Origin: Clostridiales bacterium
Lineage (GTDB): Bacteria > Bacillota > Clostridia > Christensenellales > DTU072
Assembly (NCBI GenBank): GCA_012841525.1
Contig: DUUO01000005.1
Span: 1 to 64,000, forward strand
Length of the DNA: 64,000 nt
Direction: 5' to 3'
Shown: piece by piece, positions 62,839 to 64,000 of the stretch
How the letters are laid out: each line of letters begins with the position of its first letter
How positions within the stretch are numbered: position 1 is the first letter of the stretch
The notes under the pieces: model-generated
Told to the model about the DNA's origin: nothing
Database searches by the model: none
The model's input: the letters and a program-made list of their open reading frames with translations, nothing else
Translations under genes and position numbers: made by a program

Positions 62839-63615
62839 TTATTCTCCTTTTTCATCTTTGTTTGTTGGTTGTAATTTTTTGTATGAAGATACATCTATAT
62901 CCAAGTGTTCAAATATAATGTTATCAACTCCGTTATCTTTTGCTTTTTGCATTTTTTCAGGAGTATCTACTGTCCATGAAAGAAGTTTGTAATTAAAGAG
63001 TTCTTTGTTTTTTGAAACTTGTGGGTCAGTTATTTGGTTTATATTATAAGCAAGAAAATGACAACCATGTTTTTCAAACATAGAAAAAGCACCGCCAATT
63101 TTTTGCAATAGTTTTGAACCAAAGTTCATTCTGCCTGCATCTAATACACCTCTTTGAATTTGAGGATAATTTTTATGAAACCAAATTACTGAAATCGGAT
63201 TAAAAGCCTGAACTGAAATCCAATCTAAATCTTTTATTTCATTATAAGTATTTCTTTCAAGAGCATAAGTAAAAGTACTTTTTGATTTTAACTCAACTAA
63301 AATATCTACTTTTCCATTTACCAGTTCTAATAATTCTTGGAGAGTTGGTATAGTCTCTCCATTTGGCAGTTTGTATTTATCGTCTGTTTTTAAATCGTTT
63401 AATGTGACAGAGGAAATACCTCCTTTAATACCACCAAGCATACGCTTTAGTGAAAAATCATGAAAGCATACAACTTCACCATCTTTTGTAAGATGCACAT
63501 CAGTTTCAATATTAAAGCCTTTCTCTACAGCAAGTTCAAAAGCTTGCATTGAATTTTCTGGAACATCTTTACTATGTAAACCTCTATGTGCAATTGGAAT
63601 TTCATAAATACGCAT
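62839..63615 (-). CDS. Glycerophosphodiester phosphodiesterase family protein
   Basis: IAHRGLHSKDVPENSMQAFELAVEKG, ETDVHLTKDGEVVCFHD. Confidence 0.93.
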   Translation of the reverse strand: MRIYEIPIAHRGLHSKDVPENSMQAFELAVEKGFNIETDVHLTKDGEVVCFHDFSLKRMLGGIKGGISSVTLNDLKTDDKYKLPNGETIPTLQELLELVNGKVDILVELKSKSTFTYALERNTYNEIKDLDWISVQAFNPISVIWFHKNYPQIQRGVLDAGRMNFGSKLLQKIGGAFSMFEKHGCHFLAYNINQITDPQVSKNKELFNYKLLSWTVDTPEKMQKAKDNGVDNIIFEHLDIDVSSYKKLQPTNKDEKGE

Positions 63616-63897
63616 TGTAACTCTCCTAAGTTTATATAATTATATAGATTATACACCCTTAACAGTTGTTTTACCATATTAAAATAAAAATTAGCCTTAA
63701 AATTAGTGTTTTTTTGTCAAACCTAATTAAATAAAATTGTATATAATTGATTTGATGTTGATTTTGTGTAAGACAAAAATAATACTCACTAATTAAAAAA
63801 ATAAACAATAAACGCATATACATATTAAATATTAGTATATATAGCCGCTAATATGTTAATATTTAATAAATAAAAGGAAATATAATAATTTTACTTA

Positions 63898-64000
63898 TGA
63901 ACAAACAAGAATTAATTAGAAATTTTTGCATAATAGCACATATCGATCATGGCAAAAGCACTTTGGCTGATCGCATTATCGAAGTTACTGGTGCAGTTAA
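63898..64000 (+). CDS. lepA: Elongation factor 4 (LepA), 5' end only
   Basis: [34 protein letters not shown]; truncated by the window edge. Confidence 0.93.

Noticed and set aside
1-64000. CRISPR arrays, prophage, transposons, rRNA or tRNA genes
   Set aside because: No regularly spaced repeats with unique spacers, no integrase/transposase ORF, and no rRNA or tRNA sequence recognised by eye; tRNAscan-SE and CRISPR finders would be decisive.

Overview
64 kb window of a low-GC, Bacillota/Clostridia-like chromosome. Lineage is inferred from AT richness and from the plsX-rnc-smc-ftsY-ylxM-ffh-rpsP-khpA-rimM-trmD-rplS order. It is dense with housekeeping genes: dapA/dapB/asd, hslO, glyS, ftsK-rimO-cinA, recA, rny, a hydratase-paaK-iorAB-paaK-ACT cluster, coaD region, tmcAL/pta/ackA/rpmF, topA-trmFO-hslVU, hisS-aspS, trxA-glyA-iscS-iscU, and the start of lepA. 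I found no phage, transposase, CRISPR array, rRNA or tRNA. The most interesting observation is a short leader motif of about 40-45 nt. It occurs before three start codons: asd (minus strand), an ACT-domain gene, and aspS. Each copy has an outer helix around AUGUUG/CAACAU, a directly adjacent inner hairpin UAAYC..GRUUA, and a 3' internal strand AAUYYAAA. Paired positions change together between copies, and the motif ends 13-15 nt before the start codon. This looks like a small cis-regulatory RNA, possibly a riboswitch. Other notable items: a fused RsmD-CoaD ORF, a probably leaderless M16 peptidase gene, a long inverted repeat overlapping the rny promoter, a six-unit tandem repeat upstream of rplS, a duplicated tmcAL 3' end that forms one arm of a terminator, and a palindrome upstream of iscU. 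All statements come from reading the sequence; no database search was run.
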